64,000 nt of DNA from CAVWCW01 sp963753615 (GTDB lineage Bacteria > Pseudomonadota > Gammaproteobacteria > Chromatiales > Chromatiaceae), in NCBI GenBank assembly GCA_963753615.1, contig CAVWCW010000007.1, forward strand, positions 1 to 64,000. Reading direction: 5' to 3'. Under the pieces are notes generated by a model. It was not told the origin of the DNA, made no database searches, and saw only the letters and a program-made list of their open reading frames with translations. This document shows, piece by piece, positions 44,859-54,320 of the stretch (positions are counted from its first letter, which is position 1; every line of letters starts with the position of its first letter). The position numbers were made by a program, and so were the translations under genes.

Positions 44859-45437
44859 TCAGGCCTCGGGCCGCAACGTCATGCGATAGCGCCGCGGCTG
44901 TTGGGAGATGCGCACGATGTCCCCGCTATGCAGGCGGAAGCGGCCCTCGGCGCGGTCACGGAAATACAGCTCCAAGGTTTTGTGAATCGTGGGAAATGCG
45001 ATCTCGTCCCAGGGTATCTCCGCCTCGCTGACCAGACGGGTCTCAAGGCTCTCGGCCCCGGGGCCGAAATCCAAGCCCTGCAGGCGGCCGCGGAACAACA
45101 GGTAGACTTGATCGATGTGAGGCAAGTTGAACAGACTGAACAGGGCGCCGATCTCGACCCGCGCGCTGGCCTCTTCCCAGGTCTCCCGGACCGCCCCGTC
45201 CTGAGTGGACTCACCATTTTCCATAAATCCGGCGGGCAGGGTCCAATAGCCGCAGCGCGGCTCGATGGCGCGCCGGCAAAGCAGGATACGATCCTCCCAC
45301 TCGGGGATGCAGCCGGTGACGATCTTAGGGTTCTGATAGTGGATAGTTCGGCAACTTGAGCAGACATGGCGCGGGCGATCATCGCCCGCCGGCACTTGCA
45401 CCTCGACCGCAGCCCCGCAATTGCTGCAGAAATTCAT
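44859..45437 (-). CDS. NUDIX hydrolase with N-terminal zinc ribbon
   Basis: A 192-residue protein. The N-terminus has two CxxC pairs (FCSNCG and HVCSSCR) forming a zinc ribbon. Then comes the NUDIX fold with the box GFMENGESTQDGAVRETWEEA (about residues 69-89), where the glutamates bind Mg. The combination resembles the NudC-like or ADP-ribose-type pyrophosphatases of the YjaD neighbourhood; the exact nucleotide substrate is unclear. The start at 45437 is chosen because it gives the zinc ribbon at the very N-terminus and has GGGGGA upstream. It precedes the SGNH lipoprotein gene and is divergent from sucA. Confidence 0.85.
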   Translation of the reverse strand: MNFCSNCGAAVEVQVPAGDDRPRHVCSSCRTIHYQNPKIVTGCIPEWEDRILLCRRAIEPRCGYWTLPAGFMENGESTQDGAVRETWEEASARVEIGALFSLFNLPHIDQVYLLFRGRLQGLDFGPGAESLETRLVSEAEIPWDEIAFPTIHKTLELYFRDRAEGRFRLHSGDIVRISQQPRRYRMTLRPEA

Positions 45438-45583
45438 TCGGTATCCCCCTGTCGGTCGTCGCTCGCGCCCGCAACATCGAGCGAGCAGGCGCCGCTTGAC
45501 TTCGTCTGCGGGATTTCCCCCATGTGCTAACATCCTACAATAACTTTTGCCTCCCCCACCAATCGGGTCGACTGGCCGCCGCG

Positions 45584-48439
45584 ATGAGCGCACTACTGGA
45601 ACTGTTCAAATCCTCCTCGGCCTTTTTCGGCGGCAATGCCGCCTTTATCGAAGACCTCTACGAACGTTTTTTGCTGGACCCTGCCAGCGTCGACGACGCC
45701 TGGCGCGAACGTTTCGAACAGTTGCACCGGGAGGCCGCCAACGAGGTGCCGCACGGGCCGGTGCGGGAGAACTTCCTGCGGCTGGGCCGCGAGCGCGGTC
45801 CGGCGGCCCCCGGGGCCGCCCCTGGCGCCCTGTCTCCGGACGCTGCCGAACGGCAGTCTGCCGTGCTGCGGCTGATCAACGCCTACCGGGTGCGCGGCCA
45901 CCAAAGGGCTCGTCTCGACCCCTTGAATCTGCGCCCCCCGGAGCCCGTACCGGACCTCAGTCCGGAGTTCCATCGCTTGTCTGAGGCGGACCAGGCGCGG
46001 GTGTTCAACACCGGCTCGCTGTACGCCCCGGACCGCATGACGCTGGGCGAAATCATCGCCCTGGTAGAACAGGTGTATTGCGGCCCCATCGGCTTCGAAT
46101 ACATGCACATCACCGACACTACCCAGAAGCGCTGGATACAGAAGCGCGCCGAGGGCTATCGGGCAGCCCCGGAGATCGGCCCCAAGGGCAAACGCTGGCT
46201 GCTCACCATGCTCACCGCCGCCGAGGGCATCGAGAAGTTCCTGCACACCCGCTACGTGGGCCAGAAACGCTTCTCGCTGGAGGGTGGTGAGGCCCTGATC
46301 CCCTTGCTCGACGAACTGATCCAGCGCGCCGGCAGCAAGGGTATGCAGGAGATCGTCATCGGCATGGCACACCGGGGCCGGCTCAACGTGTTGACCAATA
46401 TCCTGGGCAAACCGCCGACCGAGATCTTCGAAGAGTTCGAAGGCAAGAAGAAGGCCGACCCGCGGCGCTCCTCGGGCGACGTCAAGTACCACATGGGCTT
46501 TTCCACCGATGTGGAGACTCCGGGCGGCATTCTGCACTTGGCCCTTGGCTTCAACCCATCGCACCTGGAGATCATCAGCCCGGTCATCGAGGGGTCGGTG
46601 CGGGCTCGCCAACTGCGCCGGCGTGACGAGTTGGGCCAGCGGGTGCTGCCGCTGCTGATCCACGGTGACTCGGCGTTCGCCGGCCAAGGCGTGGTCATGG
46701 AGACCCTCAACCTTTCCCAGACCCGCAACTACAACACCGGTGGCACAGTGCACGTGGTGATCAACAACCAGATCGGATTCACCACCAGCAACCCGCTCGA
46801 CACCCGCTCCACTCACTACTGCACCGACGTGGCCAAGATGGTCCAGGCGCCCATCTTCCACGTCAACGGCGACGACCCGGAGGCGGTAATCTTCGTCACC
46901 CGGCTGGCGCTGGACTTCCGCATCCGTTTCCGCAAGGACGTGATCATCGACCTCATGTGCTACCGTCGCCTGGGCCACAACGAGGCCGACGAACCGGCGG
47001 TGACCCAGCCGGAGATGTACAAGAAGATCCGCCGCCACCGTCCGGTGCGGGCCATCTACGCCGAGCGCCTGATCGCCGAAGGGGTGATCGGGCCCGATGA
47101 CTCCAGCGCCATGGTGGAGGACTACCGCGAATCCCTGGAACAGGGCGAACTGGTGTCGCGGCCGGTGCTCTGCGCCCTGGACCACCCGTTCCACGTCAAC
47201 TGGCGGCCCTTTTTGGATGTTTCCTGGGCCTTCCCCACGGAAACCGGAACACCCATCGATAAACTCAAGGCCCTGGGTGAGCAACTGCTCGAACTGCCGG
47301 AGGACTTCGAAGTGCACCCGCGGGTGGCGAAGATCTGGTCCGAGCGCCGCAAGATGGCCAGCGGCGACCAGTTGGTGGACTGGGGCTTCGCCGAGAACCT
47401 GGCCTATGCCAGCCTGTTGGACGCAGGCACCCCGGTACGCCTCTCGGGCCAGGACAGCTGCCGCGGCACCTTCTTCCATCGCCATGCGGTGGTGCACAAC
47501 CAGCGCAATGGCCAAAGCCACACCCCGCTCGAGCATCTGCACCCCAAGCAAGGGCGATTCATTTGCATCGACTCAATCCTGTCCGAGGAGGCGGTGCTCG
47601 GATTCGAATACGGTTTCGCCACCGCCGAGCCCCACACCCTAACCCTCTGGGAGGCCCAGTTCGGGGACTTCGCAAACGTGGCCCAGGTGGTGGTCGACCA
47701 GTTCATCAGCTCGGCCGGAGCCAAGTGGGGGCTGCGCTGTGGCCTGGTGATGCTGTTGCCCCATGGCTACGAGGGCCAAGGAGCTGAGCACTCCTCTGCG
47801 CGCATCGAGCGTTTCATGCAGCTTTGCGCCCAGGACAATATGCAGGTCTGCATCCCCAGCACCCCGGCCCAGGTGTTCCACATGTTGCGCCGCCAGATGC
47901 TGCGTCCGCTGCGTATTCCCTTGGTGGTAATGAGCCCTAAGAGCCTGTTGCGCCACCGCCTGGCGACCTCCAGCCTGGAGGAACTGGCCACCGGCCGCTT
48001 CCACACCGTGCTAAGCGAGATCGACGACCTGGATCCGGAACAGGTCGAGCGTGTGATCGTGTGCGCCGGCAAGGTCTACTACGAACTGCTGGAGGCACGC
48101 CGAGCGCGCGGATTGCGAGACGTGGCGATCCTGCGCCTGGAGCAGCTGTACCCCTTCCCGCGAGCCGATTTCGACGCCGCCATGCGCCGCTACCCCAACG
48201 CCGAACGGCTGATCTGGTGCCAGGAGGAACCCCAGAATCAGGGTGCCTGGGACCAGATCAAGCATCGCTTCCACGTGCAACTGGACGAAGGTCGCAGGCT
48301 TCACTATGTCGGCCGCGGCACCGCCGCCGCCCCAGCGGTGGGCTACTATCAATTGCATGTGCAGCAACAAGAGACGCTGATCGACGAGGCGCTCAGCGGT
48401 CATATCAACCCGTCTATGAACCGAAGGACCCCGAGATGA
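45584..48439 (+). CDS. sucA: 2-oxoglutarate dehydrogenase E1 component
   Basis: A 951-residue thiamine-diphosphate enzyme that decarboxylates 2-oxoglutarate in the TCA cycle and passes the succinyl group to SucB. Seen: the N-terminal E2-binding stretch AAFIEDLYERFLLDP, the central IGMAHRGRLNVLTNILGKP, the TPP/Mg site HVNGDDPEAVIFVTRLALDFR, CYRRLGHNEADEPAVTQP, and the transketolase-like C-terminal part with LLPHGYEGQGAEHSSARIERF. The start MSALLELF gives the usual length; no strong ribosome site is visible. Its TGA overlaps the sucB ATG by four bases (ATGA). Confidence 0.97.
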   Translation: MSALLELFKSSSAFFGGNAAFIEDLYERFLLDPASVDDAWRERFEQLHREAANEVPHGPVRENFLRLGRERGPAAPGAAPGALSPDAAERQSAVLRLINAYRVRGHQRARLDPLNLRPPEPVPDLSPEFHRLSEADQARVFNTGSLYAPDRMTLGEIIALVEQVYCGPIGFEYMHITDTTQKRWIQKRAEGYRAAPEIGPKGKRWLLTMLTAAEGIEKFLHTRYVGQKRFSLEGGEALIPLLDELIQRAGSKGMQEIVIGMAHRGRLNVLTNILGKPPTEIFEEFEGKKKADPRRSSGDVKYHMGFSTDVETPGGILHLALGFNPSHLEIISPVIEGSVRARQLRRRDELGQRVLPLLIHGDSAFAGQGVVMETLNLSQTRNYNTGGTVHVVINNQIGFTTSNPLDTRSTHYCTDVAKMVQAPIFHVNGDDPEAVIFVTRLALDFRIRFRKDVIIDLMCYRRLGHNEADEPAVTQPEMYKKIRRHRPVRAIYAERLIAEGVIGPDDSSAMVEDYRESLEQGELVSRPVLCALDHPFHVNWRPFLDVSWAFPTETGTPIDKLKALGEQLLELPEDFEVHPRVAKIWSERRKMASGDQLVDWGFAENLAYASLLDAGTPVRLSGQDSCRGTFFHRHAVVHNQRNGQSHTPLEHLHPKQGRFICIDSILSEEAVLGFEYGFATAEPHTLTLWEAQFGDFANVAQVVVDQFISSAGAKWGLRCGLVMLLPHGYEGQGAEHSSARIERFMQLCAQDNMQVCIPSTPAQVFHMLRRQMLRPLRIPLVVMSPKSLLRHRLATSSLEELATGRFHTVLSEIDDLDPEQVERVIVCAGKVYYELLEARRARGLRDVAILRLEQLYPFPRADFDAAMRRYPNAERLIWCQEEPQNQGAWDQIKHRFHVQLDEGRRLHYVGRGTAAAPAVGYYQLHVQQQETLIDEALSGHINPSMNRRTPR

Positions 48440-49692
48440 GCATCGAGATTCAGGTCCCAGCGCTGCCGGAATCGGTGGCCGACGCCACCGTTCTAACCTG
48501 GCACAAACAAGCGGGGGAGTCGGTAAAACAGGACGAAAACCTGGTGGATCTGGAAACCGACAAAGTGGTGTTGGAGGTGCCGGCACCCAAGTCCGGGATA
48601 CTGCGCAAAATCCACTTTGAGGAAGGCGCGACGGTGGAAGCGGGTCAGGTGCTGGGTTTGCTCGACGAGCGGGCGACGACGGCACCCGCCGCTCCAGCTG
48701 CGGAGCCCAAGACCAAGGACAAGCCCAAACCCGCCAAGGCAACTACCGCCCCGGCGGCAGAATCCAGCTCCGGCGATGCCGAACCAGTGCTGACCCCGGC
48801 GGTGCGGCGCCTGGTCAAAGAGCTCGACCTGGACCCGCGCCAAATCGAGGGCAGCGGCAAGGATGGCCGCATCCTCAAAGCGGATGTCATGAACTACCTG
48901 GATGCTCGAGAAAAAGAGCAGCCCAGCGAGGACGTTGATGCCGGCCAACTAGCGGCCGGCCTGGAGCCCCTCCAAGGTTTGAGTGGGAATGACCGCCCGG
49001 AACAGCGGGTTCCAATGACCCGGCTGCGCGCCCGGGTGGCCGAACGCCTGATCCAGGCCCAGCAATCGGCGGCCATTCTCACCACCTTCAACGAAGTCGA
49101 CCTGCAAGCGGTGAACGATCTGCGCAAACGCCACCGCGAGTCTTTCGAACAGTCCCACGAAACCCGGCTCGGCTACATGTCCTTCTTCGTCAAGGCCTCC
49201 GTCGAGGCACTCAAGCGCTTCCCGGTAGTCAATGCCTCGGTAGACGGGCAGGACATCATCTATCACGGTTACTACGACATCGGCATCGCCATCGGCTCGC
49301 CGAGAGGTTTGGTGGTACCCATCCTGCGGGAGTGCGACCGCCTCAGTTTCGCCGAGATCGAAAAGGCAATCGGCGAGTTCGCTGCCAAGGCCCAGGGCGG
49401 CAAACTGTCCTATGAGGACCTCAGCGGCGGTACCTTCTCCATCACCAACGGCGGGGTGTTCGGCTCGATGCTGTCGACCCCGATCCTCAACCCGCCCCAA
49501 AGCGCCATCCTAGGCATGCACGCCATCCAGCAGCGCCCGATGGTGGTGGACGGCCAGATCGCGGTACGCCCCATGATGTATCTGGCCCTGTCCTATGATC
49601 ACCGCATTATCGACGGCCGCGAAGCAATCCAGTTCCTGGTCACCATCAAGCAGATGCTGGAAGACCCGGCACGCCTGCTGCTGCAAGTCTAG
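48436..49692 (+). CDS. sucB: 2-oxoglutarate dehydrogenase E2 component (dihydrolipoyl succinyltransferase)
   Basis: A 418-residue acyltransferase. Its lipoyl domain (1-76) has the modified lysine in VDLETDKVVLEVPAP. An Ala/Pro/Lys-rich linker (~80-118), the E1/E3-binding domain (VLTPAVRRLVKELDLDPRQI) and the catalytic domain with the active-site histidine in LALSYDHRIIDGREA near the end follow. It is coupled to sucA. The E3 gene (lpd) is not adjacent, so it must be shared from elsewhere. The next gene encodes fumarase, another TCA enzyme. Confidence 0.97.
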   Translation: MSIEIQVPALPESVADATVLTWHKQAGESVKQDENLVDLETDKVVLEVPAPKSGILRKIHFEEGATVEAGQVLGLLDERATTAPAAPAAEPKTKDKPKPAKATTAPAAESSSGDAEPVLTPAVRRLVKELDLDPRQIEGSGKDGRILKADVMNYLDAREKEQPSEDVDAGQLAAGLEPLQGLSGNDRPEQRVPMTRLRARVAERLIQAQQSAAILTTFNEVDLQAVNDLRKRHRESFEQSHETRLGYMSFFVKASVEALKRFPVVNASVDGQDIIYHGYYDIGIAIGSPRGLVVPILRECDRLSFAEIEKAIGEFAAKAQGGKLSYEDLSGGTFSITNGGVFGSMLSTPILNPPQSAILGMHAIQQRPMVVDGQIAVRPMMYLALSYDHRIIDGREAIQFLVTIKQMLEDPARLLLQV

Positions 49693-49735
49693 CTACGCGG
49701 TGAGGATCGGGGGGTGAGGAGCAAGAGGGCTCACC

Positions 49736-49766
49736 ACTCAGTCCCTCAGTCCTCAGTCCTCAGCCC
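49736..49766. repeat. Heptameric tandem repeat, CCTCAGT
   Basis: ACTCAGT, then CCTCAGT twice and CCTCAGC, in the gap between sucB and the fumarase gene. Related GGTGAGGA words occur at 49700-49720. It belongs to the same class of seven-base intergenic repeats as those at 15258 and 15351. Confidence 0.6.
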
Positions 49767-49777
49767 TGTACGAGCCC

Positions 49778-51301
49778 ATGACCACCATTCGATCGGAAGA
49801 CTTCATCCAGAGCATCGCCGATGCCCTGCAGTACATCTCCTACTACCACCCTAAGGACTATATCCAGGCTTTGGGCCGCGCCTGGGAGCGAGAGCAATCG
49901 CCGGCGGCCAAGGACGCCATGGCGCAGATCCTGGTCAACTCCCGCATGTGCGCCGAAGGCCATCGGCCGATCTGCCAGGACACCGGACTGGTGGTGGTAT
50001 TCGTCAAGGTCGGTATGCAGGTGCGCTGGGACAGCGACCGGGGGCTTGCCGATCTGGTCAATGAAGGTGTGCGCCGGGCCTATACCCACCCGGACAACAT
50101 CCTGCGGGCATCGATGGTCAGCGATCCCCTGGGGGCGCGTGCCAATACCGGGGACAATACCCCTGCGGTACTGCATACCGAGCTGGTGCCCGGCGACCGG
50201 GTGGAGGTAAGCCTGGCGGCCAAGGGCGGCGGCTCCGAAAACAAGGCGCGCTTCAGCGTGCTCAACCCCAGCGCCAGCCTGGTGGACTGGGTACTCGAGA
50301 CAGTGCCGACACTGGGGGCCGGCTGGTGCCCGCCGGGCATCCTCGGCATCGGCGTAGGCGGCAGCGCCGAGAAGGCCATGTTGCTGGCCAAAGAGTCACT
50401 TATGGAACCCATCGACATCCAGGAACTGCAGGCCCGGGGCCCCGCCAACCGAGCCGAGGAACTGCGCCTGGAACTCTACGACAAGGTCAATGCCTTGGGC
50501 ATAGGCGCCCAGGGCCTGGGCGGCCTTACTACGGTGCTGGATGTGAAGCTGCGGGACTTTCCCACCCACGCCGCGTCCCTGCCGGTGGCCCTGATACCCA
50601 ATTGCGCCGCCACCCGCCACCTGGAGTTCGAACTCGACGGCAGCGGGCCGGCCCGATTGGAACCGCCGCGGCTCGAAGACTGGCCGGCGGTCACTTGGGA
50701 GGCCGGCTTGGACGCCCGCCGGGTCGACCTCGATCGTGTAAGCCGCGAGGAAATCGCCGGCTGGCAACCCGGCGAACGCCTGCTGCTCAGCGGCAAGCTG
50801 CTAACCGGCCGAGACGCCGCCCACAAGCGCATCGCCGACTTGCTGGCCCGGGGCGAAGCCCTGCCGGAAGGTGTCGACTTCCGAAACCGCTTCATCTATT
50901 ACGTGGGCCCAGTGGACCCGGTGCGAGACGAGGTGGTGGGCCCCGCCGGCCCTACCACCGCCACCCGCATGGACAAGTTCACCGAGATGATGCTGGGCGA
51001 AACCGGGCTGATCGGCATGGTCGGCAAGGCGGAACGTGGCCCCGATGCGATTGAGTCTATCCGCAAGCATGGCGCGGTTTACCTGATGGCAGTGGGAGGG
51101 GCCGCCTACCTGGTGGCCCAGGCAATTCGCTCTGCCCGCATCCTGGCCTTCGAGGATCTCGGTATGGAGGCGATCCGCGAGTTCGAGGTGGTGGATATGC
51201 CGGTCACCGTGGCGGTGGACAGCCGCGGCGAATCGGTTCACAACACCGGCCCCCGGGAATGGCGCCTGCGCATCGGCAAGATCCCGGTCGCCGCAGGCTA
51301 G
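49778..51301 (+). CDS. Class I (iron-sulfur) fumarate hydratase
   Basis: A 507-residue enzyme that interconverts fumarate and malate using a [4Fe-4S] cluster. The three cluster cysteines are seen in RPICQDTGLVVVFVKVG (about residue 67), GAGWCPPGILGIGVGGSAEKA (~188) and LIPNCAATRHLEFEL (~278). The C-terminal beta domain has GPVDPVRDEVVGPAGPTTATRMDKFTEM and DLGMEAIREFEVVDMPVTVAVD. Alpha and beta parts are fused, as in FumA/FumB. It follows sucAB by 85 bases containing heptamer repeats, so co-transcription is possible but uncertain. Confidence 0.95.
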   Translation: MTTIRSEDFIQSIADALQYISYYHPKDYIQALGRAWEREQSPAAKDAMAQILVNSRMCAEGHRPICQDTGLVVVFVKVGMQVRWDSDRGLADLVNEGVRRAYTHPDNILRASMVSDPLGARANTGDNTPAVLHTELVPGDRVEVSLAAKGGGSENKARFSVLNPSASLVDWVLETVPTLGAGWCPPGILGIGVGGSAEKAMLLAKESLMEPIDIQELQARGPANRAEELRLELYDKVNALGIGAQGLGGLTTVLDVKLRDFPTHAASLPVALIPNCAATRHLEFELDGSGPARLEPPRLEDWPAVTWEAGLDARRVDLDRVSREEIAGWQPGERLLLSGKLLTGRDAAHKRIADLLARGEALPEGVDFRNRFIYYVGPVDPVRDEVVGPAGPTTATRMDKFTEMMLGETGLIGMVGKAERGPDAIESIRKHGAVYLMAVGGAAYLVAQAIRSARILAFEDLGMEAIREFEVVDMPVTVAVDSRGESVHNTGPREWRLRIGKIPVAAG

Positions 51302-51543
51302 GAAACCGATCACCTGGGCCCCGCCGCTAGAAAATAAGCGTGCCTGCCTGAACCTGTTACCGGGGTATAGCGCCCGGAAAGAAATCCGGGATCCGCCCGC
51401 AACGCAGTTCCCGTAGGGTGTGCTGCGCCTGGCTTGGATTTCACTCGGATAGCAACTGGCTACGGCCCTCGCACTGCACATCCGGCCTCGGCCCCACCGG
51501 TTCTATACCGAGGGGGCGATCGCCGGGAGAATATCCGCGCGAA

Positions 51544-51765
51544 TCAGCGCCGGATCTCAGCGTCTCGGTAATGGACGTCGACCCAGCACTTGGGTAGCGC
51601 CTCGCCGGACAGAAACTCCAACCCGGCCTTGCTGAACTTCTCGGCGTCCTGCAATTCTTCGCCGGCGTTGTAGCGCCCCACCAGCTCACCGTGGTTGGGG
51701 TTGAACAGGTCGTTCAGGCTTAACACCTCGACCAGCTTGCCGCTTGCGCTCTCTTTGAGAAACAT
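51544..51765 (-). CDS. Small conserved hypothetical protein
   Basis: A 73-residue acidic cytoplasmic protein (MFLKESASGKLVEVLSLNDL..., ending HYRDAEIRR). It has no signal peptide or membrane segment. AAAGGAGG ends six bases before the ATG, which strongly supports translation. I recall similar short proteins in other gammaproteobacteria but no function. It lies alone after bolA in the same direction, separated by 174 bases. Confidence 0.7.
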   Translation of the reverse strand: MFLKESASGKLVEVLSLNDLFNPNHGELVGRYNAGEELQDAEKFSKAGLEFLSGEALPKCWVDVHYRDAEIRR

Positions 51766-51939
51766 CTTTTGCCTCCTTTGCGGGCTACCACCCGAAGTTT
51801 CTTTTTGTATCCCATATTAATTATGTACCCGTACTGGCGGTTTACAACCTGACGCGAGCCGTGGATATACGCCAACCCAGAAATCGCCCTCCCCGGCGCC
51901 TGCGGCGCCAGGCCGGTTAAGATTCGATCAGCCGCCGAA

Positions 51940-52182
51940 TCAACCGTTTTGGGCAGCCCACTCCTCCGGGGTATAGGTCTTGATCGACAGCGCGTGCAGC
52001 GCTCCGCTGGCGATCTGCTCCCGAACCGTGTCCATTACCAGGCGCTGCTTCTGCAGCAGGCTCTTGCCGGCGAACGCGGGGTCGATCACCACCGCTTCGA
52101 AATGGCTGCCGTCGCCGCTGACCTGAACCTGGCAGCCCGTAAGTCCGGCGGAAATAAGCTGCTCGATGGCGGAAGTTTCCAT
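51940..52182 (-). CDS. BolA/IbaG family protein
   Basis: An 80-residue protein of the BolA fold, with VQVSGDGSHFEAVVIDPAFAGKSLLQKQRLVM and the C-terminal ALHALSIKTYTPEEW. The conserved histidine in GSHFEA is the residue that helps BolA-type proteins bind a [2Fe-2S] cluster with monothiol glutaredoxins. The size and the absence of extended DNA-binding features point to the IbaG/YrbA subgroup. It follows prfC by 62 bases on the minus strand. Its role in iron-sulfur trafficking or acid stress is inferred from the family. Confidence 0.85.
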   Translation of the reverse strand: METSAIEQLISAGLTGCQVQVSGDGSHFEAVVIDPAFAGKSLLQKQRLVMDTVREQIASGALHALSIKTYTPEEWAAQNG

Positions 52183-52244
52183 GGGTGGGTTCTCCGTGGC
52201 GATTGGGATTGGGTGAAAGGGTGCTATTTTACGACCCCCAGGGC

Positions 52245-53825
52245 TCACAGCTCCCGGGTGGCCTGGAAGCGGACGTCCGGCCAGCGCTCCTCGGCCAGGT
52301 CCAGATTGACCCGGGTGCCGGCCAGGTAGACCAGCTGGCCGTCGCCGTCTTCCGCCAGGTTGTCGTGGGCCCGCTCGCGGAAGCGTTCCAGCATCTTGTC
52401 GTCGTCGCACTCGATCCAGCGCGCGGTCGCGACCTGAACCGGCTCGACGATGGCCTCGACATTGTATTCGTCCTTCAGACGGTGCACGGCGACATCGAAC
52501 TGCAGGATGCCTACGGCTCCCAGAATCAGTTCGTTATTGCGCAGCGGGCGGAACAACTGAGTCGCACCCTCCTCGCACAGCTGCTGCACTCCCTTGTGCA
52601 GGGCCTTCATGCGCAGCGGATCCTTGAGCACCACGCGCCGAAACAACTCGGGGGCGAAATAAGGGATGCCCTCGTACTTGAGCGCCTCGCCCTCGGTGAA
52701 GGTGTCTCCGATCTGGATGGTTCCGTGATTGTGCAGGCCGATGATGTCCCCGGGCCAGGCCTCCTCCACATGACGGCGCTCGTCGGCCTGGAAGGTGATG
52801 GCATTGCTGATCTGCACCGTCTTGCCCAGGCGCACATGGCGCATCTTCATGCCCTTGCGGTAGCTGCCGGAGCAGACCCGCATGAAGGCGACCCGGTCGC
52901 GGTGCGCCGGGTCCATATTGGCCTGGATCTTGAAAATAAAGCCGCTGAACTTGTCCTCGTCCGGTGCCACCCGACGCTCCTGGGTAACCCGGGCCAGGGG
53001 CGGTGGGGCATAATCGACGAAGGCGTCGAGCAGCTCCTTGACCCCGAAGTTATTGATCGCCGAACCGAAGGAGACCGGCGTCAGCTCGCCCCGGGCGTAG
53101 GCGCCCAGATCCAACTTATGGCTGGCACCCCGCACCAGTTCCACCTCCTCGCGCAGCTCGTCGGCCTGGCCGCCCACCACCTCGTCCAAGCGCGGGTTGT
53201 CCAGACCCACCACCAGTTCGCCTTGCTGGATCTTGCCGCCGTGAGTGGGGGAATAAAGGTAGGTGGTATCGTTGCGCAGGTCATAGACGCCTTTGAAGCG
53301 CTTACCCATACCGATCGGCCAGGTGATAGGGGCACAGTCGATCTTGAGCACCGCCTCCACCTCGTCCAGGATCTCCATCGGGTCGCGGCCCTCCCGGTCG
53401 AGCTTGTTGACGAAGGTAAGGATCGGGGTATCTCGCAGGCGACACACCTCCATCAGCTTGATGGTGCGGGCCTCCACGCCCTTGGCGACGTCGATCACCA
53501 TCAGCGCCGAGTCCACCGCCGTCAGGGTGCGGTAGGTGTCTTCCGAAAAATCCTCATGGCCGGGGGTATCGAGCAGGTTGACGATGGCGTCGCCATAGGG
53601 AAACTGCATCACCGAGGAGGTCACCGATATGCCGCGCTCCTTTTCCAGCTCCATCCAGTCGGAAGTGGCGTGACGGGCCGCCTTGCGGCCCTTGACGGTG
53701 CCCGCCATCTGGATCGCGCCCCCGTAGAGCAGCAGCTTTTCGGTCAGCGTGGTCTTGCCCGCGTCCGGATGAGAGATGATGGCGAAGGTGCGGCGCCGTT
53801 TGAGCTGGTTCAGCAGTTCTGACAT
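52245..53825 (-). CDS. prfC: Peptide chain release factor 3
   Basis: A 526-residue translational GTPase that removes RF1/RF2 from the ribosome after termination. The G domain shows the P-loop ISHPDAGKTTLTEKLL (about residues 16-31), the RF3-specific SDWMELEKERGISVTSSVMQF, NLLDTPGHEDFSEDTYR and FVNKLDREGRDP. Domains II and III follow. It begins 30 bases after rimI in the same direction. The length matches the family. Confidence 0.97.
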   Translation of the reverse strand: MSELLNQLKRRRTFAIISHPDAGKTTLTEKLLLYGGAIQMAGTVKGRKAARHATSDWMELEKERGISVTSSVMQFPYGDAIVNLLDTPGHEDFSEDTYRTLTAVDSALMVIDVAKGVEARTIKLMEVCRLRDTPILTFVNKLDREGRDPMEILDEVEAVLKIDCAPITWPIGMGKRFKGVYDLRNDTTYLYSPTHGGKIQQGELVVGLDNPRLDEVVGGQADELREEVELVRGASHKLDLGAYARGELTPVSFGSAINNFGVKELLDAFVDYAPPPLARVTQERRVAPDEDKFSGFIFKIQANMDPAHRDRVAFMRVCSGSYRKGMKMRHVRLGKTVQISNAITFQADERRHVEEAWPGDIIGLHNHGTIQIGDTFTEGEALKYEGIPYFAPELFRRVVLKDPLRMKALHKGVQQLCEEGATQLFRPLRNNELILGAVGILQFDVAVHRLKDEYNVEAIVEPVQVATARWIECDDDKMLERFRERAHDNLAEDGDGQLVYLAGTRVNLDLAEERWPDVRFQATREL

Positions 53826-53855
53826 GGTGTAACCAAGAGCGAGTAAACTCTTTGA

Positions 53856-54320
53856 TTATAACGCAGCGGCGAGCACCAGGGCATCCTCCCGCCCGTCGGC
53901 GGCCGGATAGTAGCCTGGGCGGCGTCCGATCTCGTTGAATCCTTCGGAAAGGTACAAGGCCATGGCGCCGGGGTTGGACGGGCGCACCTCCAGGAACACC
54001 GTATCCGCCCCCCCCTCCCGGGCCAGATTGAGCAAGCGCCGCAACAGGCGACGACCGAGGCCCTGCCCCTGGTAATCGGGATCGATGCACAGATTCAGGA
54101 TGTGGGACTCGCCCACCGCCAGACTCATGATCGCATAGCCGACAATGCGCTCGCCGTGCTCGTAGAGCCAGCAGCGGTAGCCAACCCGCAGGCAGTCGCG
54201 AAAGATGCCGAGGCTCCAGGGAAAGGGGTAGGCCCGTGCCTCGATAGCGGAAACCGCCTCCAGATCGGGCGCGGTCATGCTGCGCAGGCGCAGTTGGGGA
54301 TCCCGCAGAATGGCGCTCAC
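53856..54320 (-). CDS. rimI: Ribosomal-protein-alanine N-acetyltransferase RimI
   Basis: A 154-residue GNAT enzyme that acetylates the N-terminal alanine of ribosomal protein S18. The family core is visible: AIEARAYPFPWSLGIFRDCLRVGY, the acetyl-CoA loop DPDYQGQGLGRRLLRRLL (about residues 82-99) and the C-terminal FLEVRPSNPGAMALYLSEGFNEIGRRPGYY. It starts with GTG at 54320, overlapping the stop of the DNA-glycosylase gene by four bases (GTGA), so the two are coupled, an arrangement often seen in gammaproteobacteria. Confidence 0.93.
   Translation of the reverse strand: MSAILRDPQLRLRSMTAPDLEAVSAIEARAYPFPWSLGIFRDCLRVGYRCWLYEHGERIVGYAIMSLAVGESHILNLCIDPDYQGQGLGRRLLRRLLNLAREGGADTVFLEVRPSNPGAMALYLSEGFNEIGRRPGYYPAADGREDALVLAAAL

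Noticed and set aside
45593..47551. 652-residue frame antisense to sucA
   Set aside because: It is a GC-driven shadow; sucA is strongly conserved on the other strand.
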